Positions 35,356 through 49,687 of a stretch of DNA of 64,000 nucleotides are shown here, piece after piece. Within the stretch, counting starts at the first letter, position 1; every line of letters starts with the position of its first letter. Source of the stretch: Dama dama (Eukaryota > Chordata > Mammalia > Artiodactyla > Cervidae); assembly GCF_033118175.1 (NCBI RefSeq), contig NC_083696.1, positions 38,673,001 to 38,737,000 of the forward strand, in the 5' to 3' direction. The notes under the pieces are model-generated. The model saw only the letters and a program-made list of their open reading frames with translations, did not search any database and was not told the DNA's origin. The position numbers and the translations under genes are program-made.

Positions 35356-35578
35356 GGAGGAGCGCATGAAAGAATTAACAAAAAAACAATCAGGTGAAAA
35401 AGATAAAGTGCCAGAAAGAGCTACAGAGAAATAGAAAACTTTCCTCCATATATGCCGCATACATGCAACCTTAGACAATCATTTGTATCTCCAATGCCCT
35501 GGAGGCACCATAAATACCAGGGGCATGCTGAACCCCGGTGGGGAAGGGGCGACTTAGAGGGGTAGTGTGTCTCCATGG

Positions 35579-35708
35579 GGAGAAGGAAATGGCAACCCAC
35601 TCCAGTGTTCTTGCCTGGAGAATCCCAGGGACGGCGGAGCCTGGTGGGCTGCCGTCTGTGGGGTCGCACAGAGTTGGACATGACTGAAGCGACTTAGCAG
35701 CAGCAGCA
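35579..35708 (+). mobile_element. Bov-A2 SINE monomer in the NEFL 5' flank
   Basis: The 3' half of Bov-A2, ending in GCGACTTAGCAGCAGCAGCA. It is flanked by a perfect 10-bp target-site duplication GTCTCCATGG (35569-35578 and 35709-35718). It ends about 340 bp before the TATA box. Confidence 0.92.
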
Positions 35709-36020
35709 GTCTCCATGGTACTGGGTGGGGTATGGAAAACTAAGGTGTCAGTTGGGAATGATAACCTATTGGAGGCACGATCGAATCTGAGTAATACAGG
35801 GGTCAAGGATTAAGTAGGATGGGGTGGGGTTAGGGAAAGGAAATGAGTGAGGGGGTTCGGGGTCTGAGAGAAAACAGAGGGTCTCAGAGAAAAGTGCAAA
35901 GGACCACAGCCGCAGCATCCCCGCGGGCCGCGGCTCGCCCCCACCTTCCTTTTGCGCAGAATCCTTGCCTCGGCTGCAGCAGCGCGCTGCCCCCACTGGC
36001 CAGGCGCGCCGTGATCGATC

Positions 36021-36033
36021 GCAGCTGCGTCAG
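36021..36033 (+). promoter_or_regulatory. Overlapping E-box and CRE/AP-1-like site, NEFL proximal promoter
   Basis: GCAGCTGCGTCAG contains the E-box CAGCTG (36022-36027) overlapping the CRE-like octamer TGCGTCAG (36026-36033), 13 bp upstream of the TATA box. CRE/ATF- and bHLH-type factors are plausible binders in neurons. The motif is visible; its function here is inferred. Confidence 0.5.
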
Positions 36034-36046
36034 AGTCCTCTCTGAG

Positions 36047-36054
36047 TATAAATA
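36047..36054 (+). promoter_or_regulatory. NEFL TATA box
   Basis: TATAAATA lies 128 bp upstream of the ATG. Transcription is expected to begin about 25-32 bp downstream (roughly 36073-36085), giving a 5' UTR of about 90-100 nt, which is usual for NEFL. The start site itself is inferred. Confidence 0.9.
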
Positions 36055-36074
36055 GGGGTGGCAGGACCGAGCTG

Positions 36075-36174
36075 AGCCGCACACAGCCATCCATCCTCCC
36101 TTCTCCCTCTCTTCCCCGTTCTTCTCTCTAGGCCCCCATCTCCGCCGCCGGCCAGGGGGGCACCGACCGGCACC
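36075..36174 (+). other. NEFL: NEFL 5' UTR (approximate start)
   Basis: A pyrimidine-rich leader (CATCCTCCCTTCTCCCTCTC and following) runs to a GCACC-ATG context. The start is estimated from TATA spacing. Confidence 0.7.
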
Positions 36175-39896
<3,722 letters not shown>

Positions 39897-40297
39897 GCCC
39901 TTCCCTTCCCTTAATTATTCCAGGAGTAATTCTCCCGAAATCAGGTCAACCCTATCACCAACCAACCAGTTGAGTTGCAGATACTATATGAATTAAGAAG
40001 TCAATCTATGTATAATTCTGAGATGACTTAGGCTGGACATTAAATGTTGTGCTATGAATCTTCTCCTTCCGCAGAGTACCTGTCTGCTTGCAGAGTGGCT
40101 TCCTGGCTTGCTGCCAGCCTGTGCATGGTTCGCTTATGAGTTCAGGATCTATGGCAATGTGAATAATTCAGATGTTTACAATTAAAAAGCCACACCATGA
40201 ATAAATGAATTCACTAATGTTAATGTTAAACTTCATGGGGAAAAAATAGTCCTTTGAATCTTTGGTGGTTAGAAATTAAAGACCTCGAATTATGTGC

Positions 40298-40314
40298 AAT
40301 AAATAGTAAATAAA
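40298..40314 (+). terminator. NEFL: Proximal NEFL polyadenylation signals
   Basis: Two AATAAA hexamers (40298-40303 and 40309-40314) are followed within about 35 bp by a GT/T-rich element (GTTCCTTGCTGTGCTTGTTG). An extra AATAAA lies at 40200-40205. Cleavage is expected near 40325-40335. Confidence 0.75.
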
Positions 40315-41677
40315 GTTACACTGAATGACGTTCCTTGCTGTGCTTGTTGACTTAATTCAGATATCTTAAAGAGGGCACCAATAGCAGACACGTAGATGCA
40401 GACTATTGACTTCCAAATTTTTTCAAGTCAAAATTTTAACAATTACAATGCGGTTTTCCCCCCTTAATTGGTAATTCTGAGGATACGATTAGGTCATGAG
40501 CATTCATGAAGTCTCTCCCCTCGAAAATTTTACTGATAATAAACTTGAATAAATGAGAATCCCTGGGGTTCTCTTTCTTTGGTAAATGGCAATATACTTT
40601 GCCCCGTAAGTGTACTGTATAATGTTGGGAATGGCTTTCTTGGAGGCAGTCTGAATCATGTTTACCTTTACAGTAAACAGGTAACTTGAACACTGATATA
40701 TAATAGTAAAAGCATATGGGTAGAATGTAAATCCCACTCATCTGTCACTGTAACCACATTTAAAAAGTATAGTCTAACTATCATGAGCAGAAGTTGAAGC
40801 CCAAGCAAATGATGTAATCAGAAGGAATAAATTTTTCTCAATGTGTAATTTTTAAGGGAGTTAAGAATATTGAAGCTTATTTGCCATTGCAAACATGTTG
40901 CCTGCAGTCCTGAGCTCATGATTGAGTGTATAGTTAGCTTAATTCTGTTGCCTCAAGTAGCCTTCAATACCACCTATTTCAATTTTTTAAGAACTACAGA
41001 TATAGATAATGAAATTGTGATCAGTCACTAAAGGGGGGGATTCTATACTTGTGTGTTACATTGCCATAGGTCTGCATGTCTTTACTGGGGACTATTCGGA
41101 TTTCAGTGATAGCTCCAACTGGTTGGACATTGCATCAAATACACACCCCCACCCGTCCATCCCGTTCACTGTAAAGTTATGAAAGCTCTTGCACTTGCAC
41201 TTGATGTGAAATGTCAATGAAATTGCTGATTATCCTTTGTTCTGCTTCTGTTCTTAGACAAATTGCTTTGTCAGCTAAGGTTGTTCAATATTTGTTGTTT
41301 AGACACCTCTTAAAGGTCATGAATTTAATCTGGAAGCAAAGTGGTCTCCATTTAAAGTTTACAGATCCCATCACACCACATATTTCGAGTTACATATATC
41401 TCACCAAAGCAAATATGTAAAATATTTCTTTATTTGCCCTGATGCTATGGATTTGAACTATGAGGATTCTCCGTACATTGGCTTCTGTAATGACTAGGAG
41501 TTGCCTCAGAAATCAAGCTTTTCACATTTATGTTCATTACACATGGGATGCTGCACATGGTCAATTTCAGACAGAAGCAAATTACATGTGAAAAAGTAAC
41601 CTTAGCCAAATGGAAATGGTTGGTTTAAGAATTTCTTGAAGTAAGAACACTGTACCATATTCTATCCTGTGTGCCAT

Positions 41678-41683
41678 AATAAA
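41678..41683 (+). terminator. NEFL: Distal NEFL polyadenylation signal
   Basis: AATAAA sits at the end of the repeat-free 3' region and would give an mRNA of about 3.6 kb. Confidence 0.6.
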
Positions 41684-41769
41684 ATACTGAAAAATCTAAA
41701 CTGATTGGATTTGGAGTCTTTAAAAAAAAAATTCCTCAAATGTGGTACCTTGGCCAATCTACCTCTCCC

Positions 41770-42540
41770 TTCTGCTCCTCTCAAACTCTTGTTCTGTATT
41801 CCCTCCCCTAGTTAATGACGTCACTCCCCAGCCATCCAGTTCTGCAGACGAGATATCGGGCATGCCATCATCCTCCCATTTCCTTTCTCCAATCTTTCTG
41901 TTCTAATCTATCACCAAAGCCTATTGATTTTACTACCTAGGTATCTTCAATCCATCCACATTTCCCTATTTACACTGCTGCCACCCTAAGGAACCTCTTG
42001 TGTCCTGGCTCCAGGGACTCTTTTCATGGAAGACAGTTTTTCCACGGACCGAGGGAGGAGGGATGGTTTCAGGATGATTCAAGAGCATTACATTTATTGT
42101 GCGCTTTGTTTCTATTATTATTACATCAGCTCCACTTCAGATCAATAGGCATTAGATCCCAGAGTCTGGGGACTCCTGTTCCAGAGAAAGGTGATCTTTA
42201 GAAAAGGGAATTGTGATCACACTGTCTCTTTGATTAAAACTCTCCAGTAGTTCTCCATTTCTTTTAATATAAAACCCCAAATCTTTAAGATGACCTTCAA
42301 GGTCTATCTAGACTTGACCTGAAACTACTTCTCAAGCCTCACCCTTTGTGTACCCCTTTCCCCTCCCTCACTTCGGTGTTCTGGCCACCCCTGCCCTCTG
42401 TAAATGTTTTGGCTGCTTTCTCTGTTTGGAACACTCATCTTTTCTATCCTGTCCTCAGCCTTGCCCAGATTTAGGCTCAACTGTCATTCCCTTGGGGAAG
42501 TCTTTCCTGATGGAGCCAAATTCCTCTACCAAGTGTGTTT
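41770..42540 (+). mobile_element. L2-type LINE, interrupted
   Basis: CCTATTGATTTTACTACCTA, TTTACACTGCTGCCACCCTA, AACTCTCCAGTAGTTCTCCA, AGATGACCTTCAAGGTCTAT, GTTTGGAACACTCATCTTTT and AAGTCTTTCCTGATGGAGCC occur in LINE order. Split at 41988-42205. Confidence 0.6.
41988..42205 (+). mobile_element. Unnamed mammalian interspersed repeat inside L2
   Basis: TTCATGGAAGACAGTTTTTC ... GATCAATAGGCATTAGATCC ... GGGGACTCCTG matches a well-known moderate-copy repeat in mammals; I cannot name the family reliably. Confidence 0.5.
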
Positions 42541-42554
42541 ATAAGCATCACTGA

Positions 42555-42683
42555 CTCTATTGACATGAACTTGAGCAAACTCTGGGAGCTAGTTGAGGAC
42601 AGGGAAGCCTAGTGTGAAACCCCCTGAAGTCCATGGGGTTGCAAAGAGTCAAACGTGACTTAGTGGCTGAACAACAACAAGAT
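42555..42683 (+). mobile_element. BovB 3'-end fragment
   Basis: GAACTTGAGCAAACTCTGGG to ACTTAGTGGCTGAACAACAA in sense orientation. Confidence 0.75.
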
Positions 42684-42819
42684 ACTTACACAGTCGGAAG
42701 TGGCACCTATTTTCACAATCATTTAGTAAATGTCTGCAACCTCTACTGTAGAGTGGTCCTCAGAAACATGGCAATCAGACCTTTTGCTCCTCAGCATCTA
42801 GCATCATTCCTGTCACTGG

Positions 42820-43025
42820 GCATGCTTAGTCACTCAGTGGGGTCCTACTCTTTGTGATCCTTTGGACTATAGCCCATAACACTCCTTGTCCATGGGATTT
42901 ACCAGGCAAGAATACTGGAGTGGGTTGCCATTTCCTTCTCCAGGGGATCTTCCTGACCCAGGGATTGAACCCTTGTCTCTAGCGTCTCCTACTCTGCAAG
43001 TGGATTTTTCAACTGCTGAGCCATC
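42820..43025 (-). mobile_element. Bov-tA SINE inside an MIR/L2 end
   Basis: Inverted copy between TCACTGGGCATGC and AGTAAATGTTGATTGAATTA; the flanks read as the end of an old element. Confidence 0.85.
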
Positions 43026-43484
43026 ACAGTAAATGTTGATTGAATTAATACTCTCTTGATAGGTAAAATGCCTTTGCGGTGACTAGAAAGTCAAGAGTAT
43101 TCAATACTCAGTCCCAGTCCAGTGAACACTCGTGGAAGGAGCAGAGAACCAAAAATCAGCTGTCTATTCTTGGTTTTAGTGTTGTTTGTTAGGGAAGGTT
43201 GGTCAGCCCCAGCCCCATCCCAACTCTGGCCTCAGTCTTCTTAGCTACAAAAGGCTTCAGCACTTAATTTCTCAGATCCACTCTAGATGAATGATTCAAA
43301 ATTTCCTGAAAAGCTTTTAAAAGTTCAAGATAAATGGCTGAATGGGAAATGTACATATCATTATTATGTCTACACTAAAGTCCATCACTTAAAGGGAATT
43401 GCTTAACTTCATGTAAAGTTTCTTCCCTAGCATTAAGTTGGTTAGCAATTAATTGGGTTGCTTTTTTCCCTCCATGGAGATTGT
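43026..43484. other. No gene seen
   Basis: Unique-looking sequence. Confidence 0.4.
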
Positions 43485-43968
43485 AGTGCTATAAGAATAT
43501 GTGCTGTGTCCCAGGCGTTGATCTAAGTGCATTATTAATATGTGTCATCTCATGGATTTCTTTCTTATGACAATGTTATCAGTCCAGTATGATTATCATC
43601 CCCATTTTACAGATGAGTTGTTAAGTGACTTGACCAAGGTCACAAGCTAGTTTGTGGCAGGCTGAGAGCCAAATCTCCCATGCGTGCATGCCTCCTAATT
43701 TGTTTTGGTCGTGTCCAACTCTTTGTGACCCCACTGACTGTAGCCTTGGGGCTCCTCTGTCCACGGGATTTACCAGGCAAGAATACTGGAGTGGGTTGCC
43801 ATGCCCTCCTGCAGGGAATCTTCCTGACCCAGGGATCTGACCTGCGTCTCTTATGTCTCCTGCAATGCCAGGCAGGTTCTTTACCACTAGTACCACGTGG
43901 GGAGAGCCCCTCAAATATCCCAGGCCAGCTCTAAAGTCCATGCTCTCAACCAACTATTGCACTGACTA
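43485..43968 (+). mobile_element. MIR SINE split by Bov-tA
   Basis: MIR core CCCATTTTACAGATGAGTTG ... CCAAGGTCACAAGCTAGTTT (43600-43655) resumes after the SINE as AAAGTCCATGCTCTCAACCA. Confidence 0.75.
43681..43911 (-). mobile_element. Bov-tA SINE inside MIR
   Basis: TSD CAAATCTCCCA (43670-43680) / CAAATATCCCA (43912-43922), one mismatch. Confidence 0.9.
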
Positions 43969-44224
43969 TCCTTTGCGGTCCAGCTTGGGAATTCCTTGTG
44001 GAATCAGAGCATATTTTCACAGGCATGTGTTGTGATAGCACCTTGGAAACTTTCACACAATCACCGGCATTCTTACAGTCTTTGTAAAGTTCAAGGGCAC
44101 ATCTGCATTCACAGTGTTCCACTGCAGTAACTGAGAATGCTTAAGTTTTTCTTCCAATCCTTTGATTATTTATGTCCATATAAGCCCCTCTGCCAAATTT
44201 TAAGCTGCAGGAAGACAAGAACCA

Positions 44225-44735
44225 GGTTTTATAAACAGAGATGAATTTGAGGTTTATTTTCAAAGATCACAAACATTTAGGATCAATCCCAATCATTTAT
44301 TTCATAATTTCCACAAATCAGGAATTTAGGGATGGCTTTGTTGGGATGTTCTGACTCTGGGGCTCTAGTGGTGTTGCAGTCAGATGTTGTATGAGGTTAC
44401 TGTTATCTATCTGGAGGCTTGATTAGGCCTCCAGAATCTCCTTTAAGGTGGCTCACTCACTAGGATGGCAATTTCTTGTCCGTGTGGGTCTTCTGCACAG
44501 CTGCTTGCAGATTCTTACAACATGGCAGCTGGCTGCCCCTGGAGCAAGACATTCAAGAAATCAAAGCTATGCCTCTTATGACCTGGTTTAGAAAGACACA
44601 CATCATCACTACCATTGTTCTATTGGAGGCAGAGACCAGTCTGTCTGATTCATTGTGGGAAGGAACTACACAAGGACATGAGCATTGAGTATGAAGGTCA
44701 CCAGAGGCTTCCATAAAGTTGTTAATTATGGGCAT
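44225..44735. mobile_element. Degenerate unnamed repeat (possibly LTR type)
   Basis: 'aaggtggctcactcactaggatggcaa', 'gcttgcagattcttacaacatggcagctgg' and 'tctattggaggcagagaccag' resemble an old high-copy mammalian element. Family uncertain. Confidence 0.4.
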
Positions 44736-45064
44736 TATTTCTTTTATGAATAGCAATCATCCACTCAAGAAATTCTGAAACCATTTCAGGTTCAAATATC
44801 GTGCTCTATTGTTCTCATTCATGTACTCATTCTTACCTGATCATGTGTCCTAATTTAAGTTTAAAAATGTGTTTGTGAAAACTATGGACAGGCTGGTAAT
44901 GAATATATTAATGGTTATTTTCAGTTTGTCCTTCTAATGAAGGATTTCTTTATTAATATCCCTAGTGGGATATCTGTTCAAAGAGTTCTAGGCATTTTAC
45001 TAGTTCACATTTTACTAGTTCCTCATATGTATCCCCACATTTTTTATCTTTTTGTAAAACAATA
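44736..45064. other. No gene seen
   Basis: Unique AT-rich sequence. Confidence 0.4.
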
Positions 45065-45225
45065 TTTAAATATTTACTTGGCTCCATTGGTTCTTAGTAA
45101 AGCACACAGGCTTCTCCAGGTGCTGTGTGAGGGCCTACAACATGTGGAATCTTAGTTTCTCCACCAGGGATCGAACCTCATCTCCCGCACTGGAAGGCAG
45201 ATTCTTAACCACTGGACCACCAAGG
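45065..45225 (-). mobile_element. CHR-type SINE
   Basis: Inverted: ACATGTGGAATCTTAGTTTC ... TTCTTAACCACTGGACCACC. Confidence 0.75.
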
Positions 45226-46647
45226 AATTCTCCACAATTTTTTTTTTTCCTATAAAGCATCATAGCTATACTTCAAGGCCTTAACTTCCCTGCATTAATT
45301 CATTTGAAATGCAGTATTAGTCTAGTTAACTGAGATAAATACAGTGGCAGCTAATACAGAACTTAAGGTGTTAAGAAAAATAAGTGCTTATTGTTTTATT
45401 AGATGGTCAGACCCATCTGAGTTGACACCTTAGATTTTTTTAATACCTTCAGGTCTGATATAGTACACACATGACTTTAAAGTGGATATATCTAATAAAC
45501 ACAAGTAATATGGATTACAAATAATCAAATATGAAATGGCTTTATAAAAATAACTGAAATGCTCTATGTTTCTCACTTTGAGAGGCTCAGGTTTCTGGAG
45601 CTATTAAAGACATTTTTGCTTGTGTACTGATGACCATTAATTCCTCTGCTTTTAGCTTAATGCCATTCTTTCAGTCTATAACCACCCCACATCCTTATTA
45701 ATTTCATGTGGAGTACAGACCATTTCCTGATATAACCATTTAAAAGAAAACAACTATCAGGAAGGATGCTTTGATGCAGCAAAACAAATATTCCCTTTTT
45801 ATTCTATAACCAGACCACCAGGAAAGACAGAAACCCTACATTAAAATCTCTATCTGCATTTTACTTGCAACTTACCTGCATGGCTGAAGAGGAAAGAATA
45901 ATCTGCTCATTCTGACCTGTTGGTTTGTTTGGAGTCATTTATTTACTGGAGAATCTCCCCTTTTTACTTCAGAAGAGAGAGATGCCCCCCACCCTTCCTG
46001 TTTTTCTTCCTCCCACGAAGACAATCACACAGGAGAAAATGCGGAAGAGAGCATCTCAGCTGTAAGTCACAAATCATTCTCACTTTGAGACAGAAAAACT
46101 GGTGTCAGAAGTGTGAAATCGGAGGGCGATATTGAGGTGAGAGTAAGACGCACCACCTTCTCCGGACACGGACTCAGGGTGTTAGTCGGTAGGCCTCCAG
46201 GGTTGGCTGGGTTCCGAAGACTAAAAGCCGTGGTAACATGTTCTGTGTCCACGGGAGGAAGGGGGACGGGGGTGGATAAGCGAACCAGGGCTACCTCAGT
46301 GACTTAGAGCACCTGGGATGGAAGAAAAAAGGAACAAGAGACTGAGCTTGCTCCGTTTCCCCTCTGTCCTGCCCTTAATTCCTCCCAATTTCTTCCAAAG
46401 AGCAGAAACTGGGAAGTGTGACTTCTGAAAGTGTTTTAACCACTGAGAACCTCCGAACTCTCCAGACGATAGAGAGGGAGCTGATTTCAGCTTTTACAGC
46501 ATCCCTTCTGGGTGTGTGGGGGTGCGGATGGGGTCACAACGCTTAAACAAATGTCCCCTGCTCAAGCAAAACAAGCAATCACTAGGTCGTTTTTTTTGGA
46601 GGGGGTGGGGAGTGGGAGGGATATTATTTAGACCCCATATCCTTAGC
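45226..46647. other. No gene seen
   Basis: Unique sequence with a poly-T at about 45239-45248. No supported exon or named repeat. Confidence 0.45.
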
Positions 46648-46775
46648 TAGGTGGACACGAATGGACTCAATGAGTCTGAGCAAACTGTGGGAGATAGTTA
46701 AGAACAGGGAAGTCTGGCGTGCTGCAGTCCAGAGTGTCGCAGAGTCAGATACGACTGAGCAAGTGACCAGCAACA
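46648..46775 (+). mobile_element. BovB 3'-end fragment
   Basis: GAGTCTGAGCAAACTGTGGG ... CAGAGTCAGATACGACTGAG. Confidence 0.75.
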
Positions 46776-47400
46776 TCTTCATCTTATTGTTCCCAGAGAG
46801 GCAAGACAGCCTTCTTGCTTTTCCAGTTAGAAGCCTTGAAGCCCCGCCCCCTCCCCTTCCCACCTGTAAGACAACACTGCTCAAACTCAGGGATAATTTA
46901 AACAAAACGAGAAGAAACGTGCTTCCTTTAAGCCACTGGCTGTTTCTCGAAGAGATGGAGGTCTGCTTCTTGACGAAGCTATCCGTCTCATTTCCCAGGC
47001 TGGACCTCGCGGCAGCAAGATGCTCCGACACCTCCTCCCCCGCCTGCGGTGTGGGGAAAAGCAGAAAGGCCTCCGGGATCGGCCCCCTCTGCTCCCCGCC
47101 TACTTCTTCCTTCCGGGACTCCAGCCAGCCCTTGGTGTGGCGTCCTCTGTGAGGAGCTGGGCGTGCTTCCCGACAGGCCCGAGAGCATCTGATGGTGTTT
47201 TAGGATTTCACTGGAAATATGTAACATTTAATCATCTTTCTGTAGTTTAACAACAAACCTCCCTAGCCTGTGAGAATCTAATGAACTGAGTTGAAAGGCT
47301 TTGAAAAATCAAAACTATCACTTTTTTGCGCCCCGCCCCCCTTTAAGAGCAGACGTTCCCCTCGGGTTTCTGCACATTCAATTCTGCCTCGGAGTCACCG

Positions 47401-47619
47401 CTTCCCTGGTGGCTCAGTGGTAAGGAATCCGCCTGCCAATGCAGGGGAGATGGATTGGATCCCTGGGTCAGGAAGATGCCCTGGAGGAGGAACTGGCAAC
47501 CCACTCCAGCATTCTTGCCTGGGAAATCCCACGGACAGAGGACCCTGGGGGCGGGGCGGGGCGGGGGCTACAGTCTATGGGTCGCAAAACGTGGGACCCG
47601 ACTAGACGATTGAGCAGCA
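47401..47619 (+). mobile_element. Bov-tA SINE with G-rich insertion
   Basis: TSD CGGAGTCACCG (47390-47400) / CGGAGCCACCG (47620-47630). Contains a four-run G tract at 47547-47567 not seen in the other copies. Confidence 0.92.
47547..47567 (+). other. G-quadruplex-type motif
   Basis: Four runs of 5, 4, 4 and 5 G separated by single C residues, inside the SINE body. Confidence 0.9.
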
Positions 47620-48494
47620 CGGAGCCACCGCAGCCTCCAAAAGCCCCAGGTCACTGTATCTTCTTCATGGGGCATGGGGGGGTGGAAAGGGCTATAAGGC
47701 GGCTTCCATCGCTTGGTACCTAGACGGAGCCCAAGGATGCTTTCTGCCTGAAACTTTGCACTGCGCACAGCCCGCATCTCCCTGCTGAGCGCGATCTCTG
47801 CAAAAAGTGCAAAAAGCCGCGGCTGCTAAGTCTTACCCTTTGAAGACTCTCACCTCCACGCCACCCGCGTAAATAGTACGGCTCGGAGATTTAAAATATT
47901 TTAAAGCAGACCGGGTGACACATTTTTTTCATCAGGAAGTCATTTGGGGATGGAGCGGAGAAAGGAATGGGAGATGCTACCGGAATCTTGTTTTTGCTAG
48001 ATCTTTCTCCAAGTCGCCCCGCCCAGAGAACGCCGCAGAGGCACCACGCCCTCTGCGTCCTGGCGGCCGGCTGGCGCGACCTGGAGCACCGCCAGAAACG
48101 CAGCGCTCTGCTGGAAGGAGAGGCTTGGAGGTGGGCGGGAGTTCTTTCTGGAAACTTATATCACCGGTTCTTCTCTGTAACCGGAGAGATCGTGGGAGGT
48201 GGGGAGGTCGGGAAGCCCAGGCGCGAACGAGGAAGGGGGCACCCCCTGCCCACTGAGGCTTGGCCTGGAGCTCAAGACGTTCTGAAATTTGATTTTAAAG
48301 TAAAGAAGCCGGACTCTGAGGCTGTGGCCATGCTGCAGTGGGTGTGGAAGCTGGCGAGAGGAGATCACGCAGAAGGTACGCGGCGAGCCTAGAGCCTGCG
48401 CATCCAGACTCCTTAGTGGAGCCTGGGCCGGCTACCTTTGGCGCACTTGCTTGTTAGAAATGCAGTCATAGCCCCAGTCCAGGCATTCTGAACT

Positions 48495-48797
48495 AGTATC
48501 AGTGAAAGTGTTAGTCACACAGTCGTGTCAGACTCCATAGGGTCTGTGTGACCCTATGGACTGTACCCTATGGACAGACGCTATGAATTGTCAGTCGAAT
48601 GAGACAGTCCATAGGGCAGTACAGATCCTATGGACTGCAACCCGCTAGCCTCCTCTGTCCGTGGAATCCTCCAGGCTAGAATACTGGAGTCGGTTGCCAT
48701 TTCTTTCTGTAGGGTATCATCCAGACCCAGGGATTGAACCCAGGCCTCCGGCATTGCAGGCAGATTCTTTACTGTCTGAGCCATCAGCGAAGCCCAA
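48495..48797 (-). mobile_element. Bov-tA SINE with internal inverted rearrangement
   Basis: The right part (from about 48625) is an ordinary inverted Bov-tA ending in a decayed head, GAGCCATCAGCGAAGCCC. The left part contains alternating-orientation copies of CCCTATGGACTGT (48532-48637). Confidence 0.85.
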
Positions 48798-49031
48798 AGC
48801 AAAGAATGCCAATGGAAGCACCGCTGCATTTAACTAGATACTCAGGTGATTCAGGAGCAGGTAGTGAGAATCTCTAGTAAAGTGTTGCGTTGGGGACTGC
48901 AGCTCACTGCCCCCTATTCCAGCCCCTACTCCCAGCACCGCATAAAGCACTTAGATGTGCAGGGGAGACCTTGAAGAAGGTAGGAGAACACTGCTGCTTA
49001 ACAAGAGGCTGAATGTTCTTCATTTGCATGT

Positions 49032-49155
49032 AACTAGAAATGGCAACCCACTCCAGTACTCTTGCCTGGAAAATTCCATGGACGGAGGAGTGTGGTAGGC
49101 TACAGTCCACGGGGTTGCGAAGAGTCAGACATGACTTAGTGACTTCACTTCACTA
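49032..49155 (+). mobile_element. Bov-A-type SINE fragment
   Basis: AAATGGCAACCCACTCCAGT ... GACTTCACTTCACTAG. Confidence 0.85.
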
Positions 49156-49685
49156 GCTAAGTACTGGGGGAAGGCAAGAGGTTATCCCCTGGTTTTCTAA
49201 ACATCCACTCACTACCCCATACTGCAGGCCGGAAGAACCAGTGTGGAATCTTGAGGGCCAGTGTGCACTTCCCTCTGAAGGCCTGTTGTGGTAGGGCTGG
49301 GAACCTCTCTTTTATGATGTTCTGGAGCCTTCCTTCTCTGAATGGTAGAGGCTGCCCAGGCCCCTATGGCAGAGCCGTATGAACTCAGAGGGGACTCTGA
49401 ATAAAAGTTACCAGTGTATGTTCTCTTGTCATCTCCTCAGGATAGAGGTGGTGATGTTAAAAAAAAATGCACAAGGAATGATTCTCCTGTTAAGAACAAG
49501 ACAGTAATCCACAAATGGAGTCACTTACGCTCAGTCCCTGTCATCAAATTGAGACTCAGTTACAGTTTTGGTCTCTCCCGGAAATGGAGGGTTAAACCAG
49601 TCAATCAGAAATCCTCTGGTCAGCACAAGTCAGGTCATCGGCCTGATAGACTCCCCGCCCCGCCGTATCCTAGAGGGAAGTGTGA
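49156..49685. other. No gene seen
   Basis: Unique-looking. The 131-codon frame starting at 49414 runs into the downstream SINE, so it is not credited. Confidence 0.4.
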
Positions 49686-49687
49686 AC

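Larger units (their letters stand above)
39897..41700 (+). other. NEFL: NEFL 3' UTR (long form)
   Basis: About 1.8 kb after the stop contains no recognisable transposon, while repeats resume from about 41770. It holds three proximal AATAAA signals (40200, 40298, 40309) and one distal signal (41678). NEFL is known to make short and long mRNAs by alternative polyadenylation, so the whole stretch is called 3' UTR. The distal half is supported only by its lack of repeats and the terminal signal. Confidence 0.75.
46980..48400. other. GC-rich, CpG-containing block, no gene assigned
   Basis: Two GC-rich patches (46980-47170 and 47740-48400) flank a Bov-tA. CpGs are frequent at 48010-48110 (e.g. GGCGGCCGGCTGGCGCGACC). 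Open frames such as 47967-48392 (141 codons) have no recognisable domain. Could be a small CpG island; no TATA box or clear exon. Confidence 0.4.

Noticed and set aside
46661..47152. 163-codon frame
   Set aside because: Its first part is a translated BovB 3' end and the rest is GC-rich with no domain.
47967..48392. 141-codon frame in the GC-rich block
   Set aside because: Open frames are expected in GC-rich DNA; no recognisable domain or splice support. Kept only as a base-composition finding.
48907..48920. Possible CTCF-like site (TGCCCCCTATTCC)
   Set aside because: The conserved last bases of the motif (TGG) do not match.
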